64,000 nucleotides of DNA from Levilactobacillus huananensis (GCF_003946145.1 NZ_RHOC01000008.1:1-64000); one strand, 5' to 3'. Counted from the first letter of the stretch, positions 41,785 to 51,466 are shown. Program-made: numbers and translations. The notes: generated from the letters alone by a model not told the origin.

Positions 41785-43989
41785 TTAACTGACTTTTTCT
41801 AATGAAATGAGCTTGCCATTAACACTGACACCATACGTCGGAATTGGACCGCTGATAACCGTGACATTGGTCGTCGTCGCCGTCAGATCGATTTCTAAGA
41901 CGCTCTCCGCAATCTTCATCCGATAGGTCAGTCGTTGCAGGTTCTGAGGTAAATGATTGGTAAAGTGGACCACTTCGTCCTGAACATAGAATCCAGAGAA
42001 CCCGGCCACAAGGGCCAACCAGCTCCCCCCCAGATTTGCCAGGTGTAAGCCATCCGCTGTATTCCCTTGTAAGTTCACCAAGTCCATTCTAGCGGTATCC
42101 ATGAAGTACTTGTAGGCCTTCTCTCGGTCATCCATGCGGGCCGCCAAAATGCTGAAGATCGACCGCGACAGAGAAGAATCATGCGTCGTGACACCTTCGT
42201 AATAGCGATATTCCCGTTTCAGTTCCTCAGTCGTCAGATCCTCTGGGAAGAGGTATTCTGCCAACAGCGTATCGGCTTGCTTAGCCACCTGATAACGATA
42301 GATCGTCAATGGGTGGTAGTGCAATAGTAGCGGGAAGTTATCCGGCGTCGACCGGTCCTTAGGCCAGCGTGGCTTGTCGAGAAAACTATCATCCTGCTCG
42401 TTAATCTTAAGATCGGGGCTGTATGGCAGATAGACGTGGTCAGCCAGATTCTGATAAACAGCCAGATCGGACTCACTGACACCAAAACTGTCCAAGCTCC
42501 CTGGCGACCGTTTCTGAATCTCACGAGCCAGATCAACGACTAGCTGAAAGTTATGCTTGGCCAACCGGTTCGTATAGTAATTATTGTTGACCAAGGCCGT
42601 GTATTCGTCGGGCCCCGTCACGGTGTGAAACTCAAATCGACTTTCAGTGCCAATCTGTTGCCAAGATCCAAAATCCTCCCAAAAACGAGCGGTCTCGAGA
42701 ACCATTTCAAATCCACATTGCAAGATGAAATCCAGATCGCGAGTGATCTCGTAGTACTTGCCAACCGCGTAAGCAATATCCGCATCAATATGGTATTGCG
42801 CGGTTCCAGCTGGAAAGTATGGCGATGCCTCTTCACCATTAATCGTCCGCCAAGCAAACAGCGCCCCCTGACTGGCACCCAAGGTATGCGCCCGTTCTCT
42901 GGCCTTAGGTAGAATCTGATAACGGTAAACCAGAAGTTGTCGTGCCATCTGTTGATTGGTGTAGATGAAGTACGGTAGCATGTACATTTCTGTATCCCAG
43001 AAATAGTGACCTTCATAACCAGAGCCGCTCAGGCCCTTAGCGGCGATATTGGTGCGACCATCCCGCCCTGCAGCTTGATTCAGTTGGAAGATATTGTAGT
43101 GAATGGCCAAATCCAACTCATCATTTCCTTCAACGGCAACTTCACTGCGTTGCCAGACGTCTTGCCAAAAATTCTGGCTGTCTGATGTTAACGCATCTAG
43201 CGACGTCGCGACGAACATAGCGGACGGATCAATCGTATTCTGCCGGCTAATGTCACCCACATAAGCTTCATACTCCAACGTATGTGGTTGCCGGTCGCTG
43301 AGATCAACTGGCTGTTGCAAGAGACTTGCTTGCGCCGTTAATAAGCCCAGATATAGGGTCACCGCCTGCTTTGTATTGTGGGTCTTGACATGGTAACGTT
43401 GCAGGTCGTTGGCCAAGAAGGTTGTTTCACAGATTGGGACACCAGCTAATCGCGTCTTGCGCGGATCAGCCGAGCTAATGGCCTCTGCTTCGGCAGGTAC
43501 CGCAATCGATTTGCTAACGAGCAACCCGCCAGCGTAATTGCCTGGCGCAAAGGTATACCCGATCGCCCAAAAGTTTGAACGGCTCTGTCCAATCACCGAG
43601 GTGACCGTCAGATTAACCGTTTCCCCCTGCTCAGTACTCATCAAATAATCTTCGACAAGCTTTCCATTGCTCAGGTCCAAATCCGTCGCCGTACGTTTAC
43701 TCCGTGTAAAATGGTGACCCGTATTCGTCGTCACATGGACATGTCGCAAATCTGGTAAATTCAGAATAGTTTGATGCTTCTGAGCATAGCCGACCCCCGC
43801 CTCACCATAGGTAATAGGGGCAGTCTCATAGAACCCATTGATTAACGTCCCTGAAATTGGATTCCCGTTAATCGGATCGTTGGCTCGAACACCAAAGTGA
43901 CCGTTCCCCAACGAAAAGATCGTTTCCAAATATTCCGGCCGCTGATCAGAAACGTCTTGTAAAGTTAAGTGATAATCTCGTAAGTTCAC
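41785..43989 (-). CDS. Glycoside hydrolase family 65 phosphorylase (maltose phosphorylase-like)
   Basis: 734 residues, full GH65 length. The N-terminal beta-sandwich starts LEGYLETIFSLGNGHFGVR-like (here RPEYLETIFSLGNGHFGVR). The (alpha/alpha)6 barrel contains GYEGHYFWDTEMYMLPYF and the general-acid Glu462 in TGPDEYTALVNNN. Phosphate-site residues lie in the THDSSLSRSIFSIL region. It phosphorolyses an alpha-glucoside to beta-glucose-1-phosphate. Maltose is the default guess, but kojibiose, nigerose or trehalose cannot be excluded. The start is GTG. No beta-phosphoglucomutase gene lies beside it. Last gene of a three-gene operon with a transporter and an esterase. Confidence 0.9.
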   Translation of the reverse strand: MNLRDYHLTLQDVSDQRPEYLETIFSLGNGHFGVRANDPINGNPISGTLINGFYETAPITYGEAGVGYAQKHQTILNLPDLRHVHVTTNTGHHFTRSKRTATDLDLSNGKLVEDYLMSTEQGETVNLTVTSVIGQSRSNFWAIGYTFAPGNYAGGLLVSKSIAVPAEAEAISSADPRKTRLAGVPICETTFLANDLQRYHVKTHNTKQAVTLYLGLLTAQASLLQQPVDLSDRQPHTLEYEAYVGDISRQNTIDPSAMFVATSLDALTSDSQNFWQDVWQRSEVAVEGNDELDLAIHYNIFQLNQAAGRDGRTNIAAKGLSGSGYEGHYFWDTEMYMLPYFIYTNQQMARQLLVYRYQILPKARERAHTLGASQGALFAWRTINGEEASPYFPAGTAQYHIDADIAYAVGKYYEITRDLDFILQCGFEMVLETARFWEDFGSWQQIGTESRFEFHTVTGPDEYTALVNNNYYTNRLAKHNFQLVVDLAREIQKRSPGSLDSFGVSESDLAVYQNLADHVYLPYSPDLKINEQDDSFLDKPRWPKDRSTPDNFPLLLHYHPLTIYRYQVAKQADTLLAEYLFPEDLTTEELKREYRYYEGVTTHDSSLSRSIFSILAARMDDREKAYKYFMDTARMDLVNLQGNTADGLHLANLGGSWLALVAGFSGFYVQDEVVHFTNHLPQNLQRLTYRMKIAESVLEIDLTATTTNVTVISGPIPTYGVSVNGKLISLEKVS

Positions 43990-44018
43990 ACTGATCTCCC
44001 CCCAATGTTGCCTATACT

Positions 44019-45071
44019 TTAGATCAACTTTGCCGCCGAGCGCAAGGCGTCTTGAACAGCTGGTACGTTCCCAGTGAAGTTCAGGAAGGCATGGCTGATC
44101 CCACCGTAACAGAAGTAATTGGCGTCCTCATTAGCCCGACCAACTTGCTGGATGAAGGCCTCACCCTGCAAACGGAATGGATCATATTCGCCGACCAAAA
44201 GAGTCGTGTGCTTAAACATCTGGGGGTTAGCCAGTAGTGGCGACAGAAGTGGTGCCGTCAGATCCAACGGCTGATCCGCCACATAGTAGCCACTCATAAT
44301 CGTATCGAGTTGCTCAAATAGCTGATAACTCCGATGCAAGGCGTGCCGCTGTTCCGACACGATGTCGATGCGACTGTCGTCCCACAACTCGCCATCCAGA
44401 TCCGATCCCTGGATCACGGTTGGATAGAATAGCATGTGCGAGGCAATCGTGCAGATGCCCATGGAGTGACAAAGCTGACTGACCGCCAAGGCAATTGATC
44501 CCCCGGCCGAATCACCACCCAATGAGATGTGGTGATAGTCCTTGGTCATGGCGGCCACCACGGCCAAACCATCCAAGATACCCGCTGGATAAGGTTGTTC
44601 CGGTGCTAAAGCGTAGTCCACGTTATAGACCACACAATTTGCCTGCTCTGCGACATACTTCAGTGCCAGTAAAACATCTTCTGGCGTGCCACCATAATAA
44701 GCCCCTCCATGGAAATAAATGAGAGCCTTATCTGCCGTCAAGTGGTCCATCCGCGCAATTCGAATGACGCGAACTCGTCGATTCATCGCGACAATCTGTT
44801 GCATCTCAACCTTCATATCGACGGTCGTCAAATCCTTTTGCCCAGAGGTTTCTGTCCCTTGCCGCAGGCTAAAAAGATCGGATGGCAAGTGTGGATTTTC
44901 TTCAATTGAGGCGACCGTCTCCCAGACTAAGGGTTCAAACGTATGCAGTGGTTCACGGTCCTTAATCCATTTGGTCACACCATCTTCGACATAGGTGGCT
45001 GTCATGCTTTTTAACCGACGTAATTCGTCTGCATACCCCAGAGATTGCTTGGTTGTTGTGTCATTCAACAT
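44019..45071 (-). CDS. Alpha/beta hydrolase, HSL-type carboxylesterase/acetylesterase
   Basis: 350 residues. Oxyanion-hole motif IYFHGGAYYGG, nucleophile elbow GGDSAGGSIAL, Asp in LVGEYDPFRLQGE and His in GGISHAFLNF give a complete triad of the hormone-sensitive-lipase family. No signal peptide, so cytosolic. It lies between a GPH sugar transporter and a GH65 phosphorylase, so the substrate is plausibly an acylated sugar (inference). The ATG at 45071 follows GAGAGGGG by about 8 nt. Confidence 0.9.
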   Translation of the reverse strand: MLNDTTTKQSLGYADELRRLKSMTATYVEDGVTKWIKDREPLHTFEPLVWETVASIEENPHLPSDLFSLRQGTETSGQKDLTTVDMKVEMQQIVAMNRRVRVIRIARMDHLTADKALIYFHGGAYYGGTPEDVLLALKYVAEQANCVVYNVDYALAPEQPYPAGILDGLAVVAAMTKDYHHISLGGDSAGGSIALAVSQLCHSMGICTIASHMLFYPTVIQGSDLDGELWDDSRIDIVSEQRHALHRSYQLFEQLDTIMSGYYVADQPLDLTAPLLSPLLANPQMFKHTTLLVGEYDPFRLQGEAFIQQVGRANEDANYFCYGGISHAFLNFTGNVPAVQDALRSAAKLI

Positions 45072-45147
45072 GATGATTACCCCTCTCATAAGATAACCCG
45101 GCAATGGATCAGTGATTCCCCCAGATCCCCTGACGGGTCAAAGATTA

Positions 45148-46530
45148 TTAAGCTTCTTCGTGTTCTAATTCAGCCTTTTCTTGTTCGGCCTTTAACGCCG
45201 CAACCTTATTTTCATCCAGCTTGTAGAAGTGCAGAATAACCACAATTCCCAAGGCCAGGATGACTGGTAACCAGATAAAACTGGTACTGATAGCAGTCAC
45301 CGCCTTGGCTCCTTGAATCTTTGCTGCAGCACTGAAGCCACCCCAGGAAAGAATCCAGCCGGCTAAGAAACCACCAAATCCCATCCCTAACTTAGCCCCA
45401 ACCATTGGGACAGAAGACAGAATTCCGGGTTCATCAATCCGCAGCTCAGTCCGAGCATATTCTACCGTATCCGCAATCATCACGAAAGCAATCGAGAAGG
45501 CAGCCCCCATGGCGATCGTAGCGATGATGTTTCCCGCAAAAAGGAAGAAAAGATTCTTGTGTAACAGTCCAATTGGCATGATAGCTTCTCCAATAGCGAA
45601 GGTAACCATGGCGACAATCATGACGTACTTGTGTCGCATAATTTTACTTAAGAATGGCACTGACAGGTTCCCAATAACAGCCACAATGACTAAGCCGTTA
45701 AACAACCCAATCATATCTGTCCGACGATAAACGTAGGTTAAATAGTACACCGCCGTTTGCATCCGAATAACCCAGAAGGTCTGTAAGAGGATAAAACTCA
45801 GACTCAGCAGAACCCAAGGTTTGTTCTTCGCAGCCCCTTTCAAGGATTCCCAAACACCCAGGTGACCCTTGATGGCTTCGCCTTCATTCTTCGATTCTAC
45901 AATTGGCTTCTCCTTCAAATTAGCGAAGGCCCCGAAGAATAGAACCATGATGGCAACCCCAATCATGGCCGCCCAAATGGTCCACCCACGTTGCGCATTC
46001 TTACCACCCAGAAATGCGACCATTGGCAGTGAAACGGCCCCGATAACGGCCGTCCCGATGTTGGTCATAACCATCCGGGCACTGGCTAAATTTGTCCGTT
46101 CATCTGGGTCGGACGTCAAACTCGGCAGGATAGCCGTGATAGGCGTATTAGCGCCAGAATAAACCAAACTGAACAGGGTGTAAATGACGGCAATCCAAGT
46201 TAACTGAAAAGCCTTGTTTCCCCCGAACGAAGGGTTAAAGAATAGCAGAATCGTCAAAATTCCCAGTGGAATCCCAAACCATAAGAAGTAAGGCCGAGAT
46301 TTTCCGTACTTCGAGTGGGTGTGGTCGATCAAGAAGCCATAAACCACCCCATCAAACGCGTCAATACACCGAACGACCAGGAATAATGTCCCCACGAATG
46401 CTGGTGAAATGCCCATGACCGTGGTGTAGTAGAACAAGAGATAAAGCCCAACGATCTGCCAAATCAGGTTACCAGCCATATCCGTCGCGCCATAGAAGAA
46501 ACGCTGTTTCCAGATCTGTAACTTACTCAT
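45148..46530 (-). CDS. GPH family sugar:cation symporter (MFS)
   Basis: 460 residues with 12 membrane helices. The GPH pattern is clear: YGATDMAGNLIWQIVGLYLL at helix 1, AFDGVVYGFLIDHTHSKYGKSRPYFLW in loop 2-3, and SDPDERTNLASARMVMTNIG in the loop following helix 4. It imports a glycoside, pentoside or hexuronide with H+ or Na+. First gene of the operon with esterase and GH65 phosphorylase; a perfect cre covers the promoter. The ATG at 46530 has GGGAGGG 8 nt upstream. Confidence 0.92.
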   Translation of the reverse strand: MSKLQIWKQRFFYGATDMAGNLIWQIVGLYLLFYYTTVMGISPAFVGTLFLVVRCIDAFDGVVYGFLIDHTHSKYGKSRPYFLWFGIPLGILTILLFFNPSFGGNKAFQLTWIAVIYTLFSLVYSGANTPITAILPSLTSDPDERTNLASARMVMTNIGTAVIGAVSLPMVAFLGGKNAQRGWTIWAAMIGVAIMVLFFGAFANLKEKPIVESKNEGEAIKGHLGVWESLKGAAKNKPWVLLSLSFILLQTFWVIRMQTAVYYLTYVYRRTDMIGLFNGLVIVAVIGNLSVPFLSKIMRHKYVMIVAMVTFAIGEAIMPIGLLHKNLFFLFAGNIIATIAMGAAFSIAFVMIADTVEYARTELRIDEPGILSSVPMVGAKLGMGFGGFLAGWILSWGGFSAAAKIQGAKAVTAISTSFIWLPVILALGIVVILHFYKLDENKVAALKAEQEKAELEHEEA

Positions 46531-46568
46531 AATAAAACCCTCCCCCAAATATTTTGATCCGCTCAACT

Positions 46569-46593
46569 TGTAACCGCTTACATATATAGCATA
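46569..46593 (-). promoter_or_regulatory. Promoter -10 and perfect cre of the GPH-esterase-GH65 operon
   Basis: On the minus strand TATGCT (46593-46588) is followed by TGTAAGCGGTTACA (46582-46569), which matches the cre consensus TGWNANCGNTNWCA at every position. The position over the start site predicts CcpA repression by preferred sugars. The stretch 46600-46837 beyond it holds no gene that I can see. Confidence 0.82.
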
Positions 46594-46837
46594 CTGGACC
46601 GCTGTCCCCACGTGAATCCCGATACTTTGCCAACCACTTACCTTTTCTAACCTAAGTGACCGATCTGTGAGGATCCACTGTCAGCTTGACAAACGAACCT
46701 AGTTACCGCCCTCATAATACCCGATAACTTACTGGATAACTGGTGATGGGACTTAATTAGTAACGCTTCCTAACTCACCCTTATAGTCCAAATTAAAAGC
46801 CCAGAACGCCAAGTCCTAGGCCTAATCGACTATCGCA

Positions 46838-47353
46838 TTACCAATTGTCAAAATCCCAATCCTGAATATCTGCTGCCGTGAAAGCTTGAAGTGCAATTCC
46901 CGTAAGTTCCTGTAATTGGCGTGCTTGTTTTTCCGGCAGGTTCACCACGGCGTAGCCTTCGTGACCCAAAGCAGCCAAGACCCAATGACCATTCAAATAG
47001 AAGGTTAGATCCGATGGCAATTGATCCGGACTTTCCGAATCTCCACGGCCACCCCATTCGTAGAGACTCGTTGCCGAACGTTTTAGAACACGCGTCGTCG
47101 CACTGTTACAGGCAACTTGAAAAACCGTGATACCATGGTGCCGCAGACTATCATTCATCGCATTGCGCGTCACCTGACGAGTCTTTAAAATATCAGGTTT
47201 CAACTGCGTCATAACGTGCTGGTAGGAGGCCGCATATGGCACCCCACCGATATTATAGTGTGAAAGTTCAATATAGTCGGTATGTTCACCAAGTACCTGA
47301 ATCAATCGTCGATACACCTGTCCCGCTGGATTCGTTAACACGTGATAATACAT
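46838..47353 (-). CDS. Hypothetical protein co-transcribed with padR
   Basis: 171 residues, no family recognised. Soluble, mixed alpha/beta; one segment TVFQVACNSATTRVLKRSAT holds the only Cys. The C-terminus is acidic and aromatic (DIQDWDFDNW). It starts 11 nt after the padR stop, so it is probably translated from the same mRNA and under PadR autoregulation. A role in phenolic acid response is possible only by association. Confidence 0.72.
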   Translation of the reverse strand: MYYHVLTNPAGQVYRRLIQVLGEHTDYIELSHYNIGGVPYAASYQHVMTQLKPDILKTRQVTRNAMNDSLRHHGITVFQVACNSATTRVLKRSATSLYEWGGRGDSESPDQLPSDLTFYLNGHWVLAALGHEGYAVVNLPEKQARQLQELTGIALQAFTAADIQDWDFDNW

Positions 47354-47364
47354 GGTCTACCCCT

Positions 47365-47910
47365 CTAATCTGTTAGGTATTTGGTCAACCACGCCACATA
47401 ATCTCGTTCCCGTTCGATGGCATGATCCAGAATCAAATAGTGGCCGTATGCCTGTTCCTTAGCGTCATCTGTTGAAAAGACCGTTTTACGGCGACTCTCC
47501 AAATGATCAAGTTGGGTCTGATGCAGACGCAATTGTTCGCGCAACATTGGCTGAATTCGGGGGTCCGTATCCGTTTTGATAAAGTACAGTTTAAGAATAA
47601 ATTCATCCTTGCTGGGCGTCAATTCTGGCGAAGGTTCGCTGACCCACGCCACTAGCTTATCATGTCCACTGGGTGTGAGCGTATACTGCTTCTTGGCCAG
47701 TTTTTCGCCCGCAACCGTATCCTCGTGGGTAATTTCTCCCGCCGCTTCCATTCGTCGTAATAACGGGTAAATTTGGCTGTGCTGGGCCTGCCAGAATTCC
47801 CCAATCTCATTTTCAAATGCCTTGGCCAAGTCGTAGCCGGTCTGTGGTCGCTGATTCAGTAACCCCAAAATAATATATTGTAGTCGATTTCGCTGTCCGA
47901 TACTGGCCAT
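47365..47910 (-). CDS. padR: PadR, phenolic acid-responsive repressor
   Basis: 181 residues, the long PadR type with a C-terminal helical dimerisation domain. QYIILGLLNQRPQTGYDLAK, then HSQIYPLLRRMEAAGEITHE and the wing KLAKKQYTLTPSGHDKL. It is divergent from padA, and a perfect 24-bp palindrome lies between. In known systems PadR releases DNA when p-coumaric, ferulic or caffeic acid is present. It also probably controls the 171-residue gene downstream. Confidence 0.93.
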   Translation of the reverse strand: MASIGQRNRLQYIILGLLNQRPQTGYDLAKAFENEIGEFWQAQHSQIYPLLRRMEAAGEITHEDTVAGEKLAKKQYTLTPSGHDKLVAWVSEPSPELTPSKDEFILKLYFIKTDTDPRIQPMLREQLRLHQTQLDHLESRRKTVFSTDDAKEQAYGHYLILDHAIERERDYVAWLTKYLTD

Positions 47911-47980
47911 CCCCCTTGATTTCGCGCGGTTTACTTACTTTCATTGAACCAGTTTCGCCGCCAAACATCAAGAAAAATTG

Positions 47981-48009
47981 TTGACAGCACGTGCCGATCG
48001 TCTTATAGT
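47981..48009 (+). promoter_or_regulatory. padA promoter
   Basis: TTGACA (47981-47986), 17-nt spacer, TATAGT (48004-48009): near-consensus and so strong when not repressed. Confidence 0.85.
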
Positions 48010-48023
48010 AATTCCATCGACTT

Positions 48024-48047
48024 AAACATGTAATTAATTACATGTTT
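48024..48047. promoter_or_regulatory. PadR operator
   Basis: A perfect 24-bp palindrome containing ATGT-N8-ACAT (core ATGTAATTAATTACAT), the known PadR recognition pattern. It begins about 15 nt after the padA -10, so it blocks early transcription. Confidence 0.9.
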
Positions 48048-48077
48048 TAAATATCATAATTTAAGGAGTGGCGACAC

Positions 48078-48614
48078 ATGACGAAACAATTCAAAACCCT
48101 TGACGACTTCTTGGGAACTCACTTTATCTACACCTACGACAATGGTTGGGAATACGAATGGTACGCTAAGAACGACCACACCGTTGACTACCGGATCCAC
48201 GGCGGCATGGTTGCCGGCCGTTGGGTAACCGATCAAGAGGCCAACATCGTCATGCTGACCGAAGGCATCTACAAGGTTGCTTGGACAGAACCAACTGGGA
48301 CCGACGTGGCCCTGGATTTCCTGCCTAACGAAAATAAGGTCAACGGCACGATCTTCTTCCCCAAGTGGGTTCAAGAACATCCTGAAATCACGGTAACTTA
48401 CCAAAACGAACACATCGACGTCATGGAAGCCGCTCGGGAAAAGTACGCGACTTATCCTAAGATGGTCGTTCCTGAATTCGCCACCATCACTTACATTGGT
48501 GACGCTGGTCAGAACAACGAAGACGTTATCGACGAAGCCCCTTATGCTGGCTTACCTGACGAAATCCGCGATGGCCGATACTTCGATAGCGACTACAAAC
48601 GGGTAAACAAGTAG
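48078..48614 (+). CDS. padA: Phenolic acid decarboxylase
   Basis: 178 residues, the standard size. [20 protein letters not shown], then [30 protein letters not shown] and [10 protein letters not shown] are diagnostic. The active-site Tyr pair, Arg and Glu lie in these blocks. It is a cofactor-free lipocalin-like enzyme that decarboxylates p-coumaric, ferulic and caffeic acid to vinyl phenols. AAGGAGTG precedes the ATG. Repressed by PadR from the divergent gene. Confidence 0.97.
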   Translation: MTKQFKTLDDFLGTHFIYTYDNGWEYEWYAKNDHTVDYRIHGGMVAGRWVTDQEANIVMLTEGIYKVAWTEPTGTDVALDFLPNENKVNGTIFFPKWVQEHPEITVTYQNEHIDVMEAAREKYATYPKMVVPEFATITYIGDAGQNNEDVIDEAPYAGLPDEIRDGRYFDSDYKRVNK

Positions 48615-48719
48615 GTCCGGCGTTAAATCGTAACGGGCCATCTGTAACGACGCTTGTTCTTAATCAAAGCCCTTGGCTGAGCACAGTTGCCGCTATAACA
48701 TTGATCAAGTTCATTTAAA

Positions 48720-48763
48720 AGAATGGCGCCGTCCTCCCAAAAGGGTACACGACGCCATTTTGA
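48720..48763 (+). terminator. padA terminator
   Basis: Imperfect stem AATGGCG(c)CGT / ACG(a)CGCCATT with TTTT after. Nothing else is recognisable up to the NUDIX gene except a possible TATAAT near 48925. Confidence 0.7.
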
Positions 48764-48961
48764 TATTCTCAATTAAAGCCAACCCTTTCGAGATATTGCA
48801 GGGATCATCTTAGATACTGACTATCCTGTGAGCTTCTTGATGGGTTTCCTTCTAGCGGCTATGACTATCGTGACCACCTAACGTGTTCCCCGCCATACCA
48901 CTCTTGCTGGAACGACCTTGCGCTATAATGAACGTAACTCTTCGAGAAAGGTGGTCATCCC

Positions 48962-49423
48962 ATGGCCAATTACATTCAAGAAATCCGACAACTGGTCGGT
49001 CATCGTCCGCTCATCTTAAATGCCGCCGGGGCCATTCTGGTCAACGCTAAGCAAGAGGTGCTACTCAACCTGCGAACCGATACGCACAATTGGAGCCTCC
49101 CCGGAGGATTCCTCGAATACGGCGAAACTTTTGACACCGCCTGCATTCGTGAATACAAAGAAGACGCTGGGATCGATGTCGAACTCATCCAACCACTGGG
49201 GATCTTCGATCAAGGCTTCACGACCTACCCTAACGGCGATCAGACCCAAGTGATTTGTCGTCTCTACCTGGTCAAACAGGTTGGCGGTCGGCCCCTTGAG
49301 ACGGCTACGGACGAAACCCTCGATCTAAAATACTTTCCGTTCGACCAGCTCCCACCCCTATTAAATCAACAGACGGCGGATATGCTAGCAGCCGGAAAAG
49401 CTTACTTTGAACAGAATAATTAG
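48962..49423 (+). CDS. NUDIX hydrolase
   Basis: 153 residues. The Nudix box runs GGFLEYGETFDTACIREYKEDAGID (GX5EX7REUXEEXGU pattern with EYKED at its core); the second Glu of REUXEE is Lys, a modest departure. PLILNAAGAILVN begins the fold. It hydrolyses a nucleoside diphosphate derivative (NDP-sugar, NADH, ADP-ribose or oxidised nucleotide); the substrate is not visible. RBS AAAGGTGG. Confidence 0.9.
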   Translation: MANYIQEIRQLVGHRPLILNAAGAILVNAKQEVLLNLRTDTHNWSLPGGFLEYGETFDTACIREYKEDAGIDVELIQPLGIFDQGFTTYPNGDQTQVICRLYLVKQVGGRPLETATDETLDLKYFPFDQLPPLLNQQTADMLAAGKAYFEQNN

Positions 49424-49460
49424 ATAAATAGGGTGATGCCAATGGCATCACCCTATTTAT
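49424..49460. terminator. Bidirectional terminator between NUDIX and LepA-like genes
   Basis: Perfect inverted repeat (49424-49438 / 49446-49460), serving two convergent genes. Confidence 0.82.
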
Positions 49461-49468
49461 TACGCTAT

Positions 49469-51265
49469 TTATTTTTCAAGATCCAATACGGCATTGAAAA
49501 CTTCCTGTGGCAACTCAATATCACTGTGAGCGGCCTGACGCTTGTTGGCACTCTGGCGCCGCAACTGCGCAGCTTTCTTCGAGGCACTCTTCTTCTCACC
49601 GTTAGCCGCTGCATTCTTGCGCAACGGTGGTACGTCGACTCTGGCCAAGGCCTTCCCCTCAACCACCGACTGCACTGGCATCGGATAAAGCTTCCGAGGA
49701 ATCACGAATTTTAACTTGTGAACCAGCTCCTGGGCAACGCGTGGGGCATCTTCGCGGTGAACTACGAACGACAGGGCATCGACTCTGGCATAGTTGACGT
49801 GCACTTCAATCTTAACGACGTCCGCCAAATCATATCCAGCCAAAGCCGTCGTCAACGTGGCATAACCATGTGAAACGGACTTTAGCGCATTGAAGAAGTC
49901 GTAGGCAATCTCAGCAAATGGCAATTCATAGTTCAAAACCACCAGGTCACCTTGATTGTTCATATCCTGGAGCGTTCCCCGATGCTGATCGGCTAGCTTC
50001 ATCACTGGCCCTAAGCTTTCGCTAGTCGTGGTAATCGTTGCTTTAGCCAGGGGTTCCTCGACAAAATCAATCTTCGAATAATCGGGAAACTTGATGGGAT
50101 TATTGACAACGATCGGGTCATCGGTGTTCTTGAGATGCACGCGGTAGGTCACGTTAGGTGCAGTCGTCAAGACATCCAGCCCGTACTCATCGTGCAGACG
50201 TTCACGGATAATTTGTAAGTGAAAGATTCCTAAGAATCCACACCGGAAGCCAGCACCCAAGGCCTCGGAATTCTCCGGGCGGTAATGGAAGGACGTGTCA
50301 TTTAACGCGAGCTTCTCCACGGCCAACTGGAGATCGTGATAATGATCCCCTTGCGGATAGAAACCGGCAAAGACCATTGATTGGGCTGGCTCATAGCCGG
50401 GAAGCGCCGTCTCCGTGGGATTGGCAGCCAATGTCAGGGTATCCCCTACGCGTAAGGCCTGTGGGTCCTTCAGACCAGTAACCACATACCCAACATCGCC
50501 GACTCCCAGCTGCTTAGCGGGCACCCGGGCTGGAGCAAAGATCCCAATCTCATTAGCCGCGACGGCCTGTTGGTTCGCCATCAAAACAAGGTTGTCGTTG
50601 GCCTTTAGCTGACCATCTACCAACCGAACATAAGCAATGATCCCCTTAAAAGCATCGTATTGAGAGTCAAATACCAACGCTTTGAGTGGGGCCTTGGCAT
50701 CACCGACTGGAGCAGGAATGGTCGTGTGGATGGCCTCCATCACGTCATGGACGTTCAGGCCAGTCTTAGCCGAAATTTTGAGAACGGGTACGTCCACAAA
50801 TTCCGGCGAAAGGTCTCTAATCTGCGCAATCGTTCGATCGACATCGGCCGCAGCCGCATCAATCTTGTTCACAACCGGAATGACCACCAAATGGTTATCC
50901 TGGGCCAAACGAAGATTAGCCACCGTCTGGGCCTGAACCCCTTGCGTCGCGTCGACTAAGAGAATGGCCCCATCGCTGGCGGCTAAACTTTTGGAAACCT
51001 CATAGGTAAAATCAACGTGTCCTGGGGTATCGATAAAGTTGTATTCGTACTCCTGACCATCGTCGGCTCGATAGTAGTTCCGTACCGTTCGGGACTTGAC
51101 GGTCACGCCATGTGCCTGCTCAACCTGGAGATCATCCAGCAGTTGTGCCTTACTTTGACGGTCATTAACCGTTTGCGTCTGTTCCATAATGCGATCGGCC
51201 AACGTCGACTTTCCGTGGTCGATATGCGCAATAATCGCAAAATTTCTGATGTGACTGGGATTCAT
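49469..51265 (-). CDS. Divergent LepA/EF4-like translational GTPase (second-copy type)
   Basis: 598 residues in LepA domain order. G1 AHIDHGKST, G3 DTPGHVDF, G4 NKID and G5 SAKTG are intact, as is GAGFRCGFLGIFHLQIIRERL of domain IV. Two regions diverge. Switch I is VEQAHGVTVK in place of the near-universal ERERGIT. The LepA-specific C-terminal tip (normally CYGGD and a long conserved KKxRMKxIG stretch) is replaced by a Lys/Ala-rich NAAANGEKKSASKKAAQLRR. So it is probably not the housekeeping lepA. The ATG at 51265 has AAGGAGGAG upstream. Confidence 0.9.
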   Translation of the reverse strand: MNPSHIRNFAIIAHIDHGKSTLADRIMEQTQTVNDRQSKAQLLDDLQVEQAHGVTVKSRTVRNYYRADDGQEYEYNFIDTPGHVDFTYEVSKSLAASDGAILLVDATQGVQAQTVANLRLAQDNHLVVIPVVNKIDAAAADVDRTIAQIRDLSPEFVDVPVLKISAKTGLNVHDVMEAIHTTIPAPVGDAKAPLKALVFDSQYDAFKGIIAYVRLVDGQLKANDNLVLMANQQAVAANEIGIFAPARVPAKQLGVGDVGYVVTGLKDPQALRVGDTLTLAANPTETALPGYEPAQSMVFAGFYPQGDHYHDLQLAVEKLALNDTSFHYRPENSEALGAGFRCGFLGIFHLQIIRERLHDEYGLDVLTTAPNVTYRVHLKNTDDPIVVNNPIKFPDYSKIDFVEEPLAKATITTTSESLGPVMKLADQHRGTLQDMNNQGDLVVLNYELPFAEIAYDFFNALKSVSHGYATLTTALAGYDLADVVKIEVHVNYARVDALSFVVHREDAPRVAQELVHKLKFVIPRKLYPMPVQSVVEGKALARVDVPPLRKNAAANGEKKSASKKAAQLRRQSANKRQAAHSDIELPQEVFNAVLDLEK

Positions 51266-51466
51266 ATTTGTGCTCCTCCTTAAGGATGCCACCAAGAACG
51301 TCGTGGATCTCGGCTTCTAGTCTGATCATGATCACCGATTCGTGAGATTTATCAACCCATCCCCAACCGTTAGACCTTTTTTACTATCATACACTGTTTC
51401 CGTTCCATCTTCGCGACTAAAAATGTGGTATTCTAACAAAGTAATCTTTTTTAAGGAGGTCATCAT

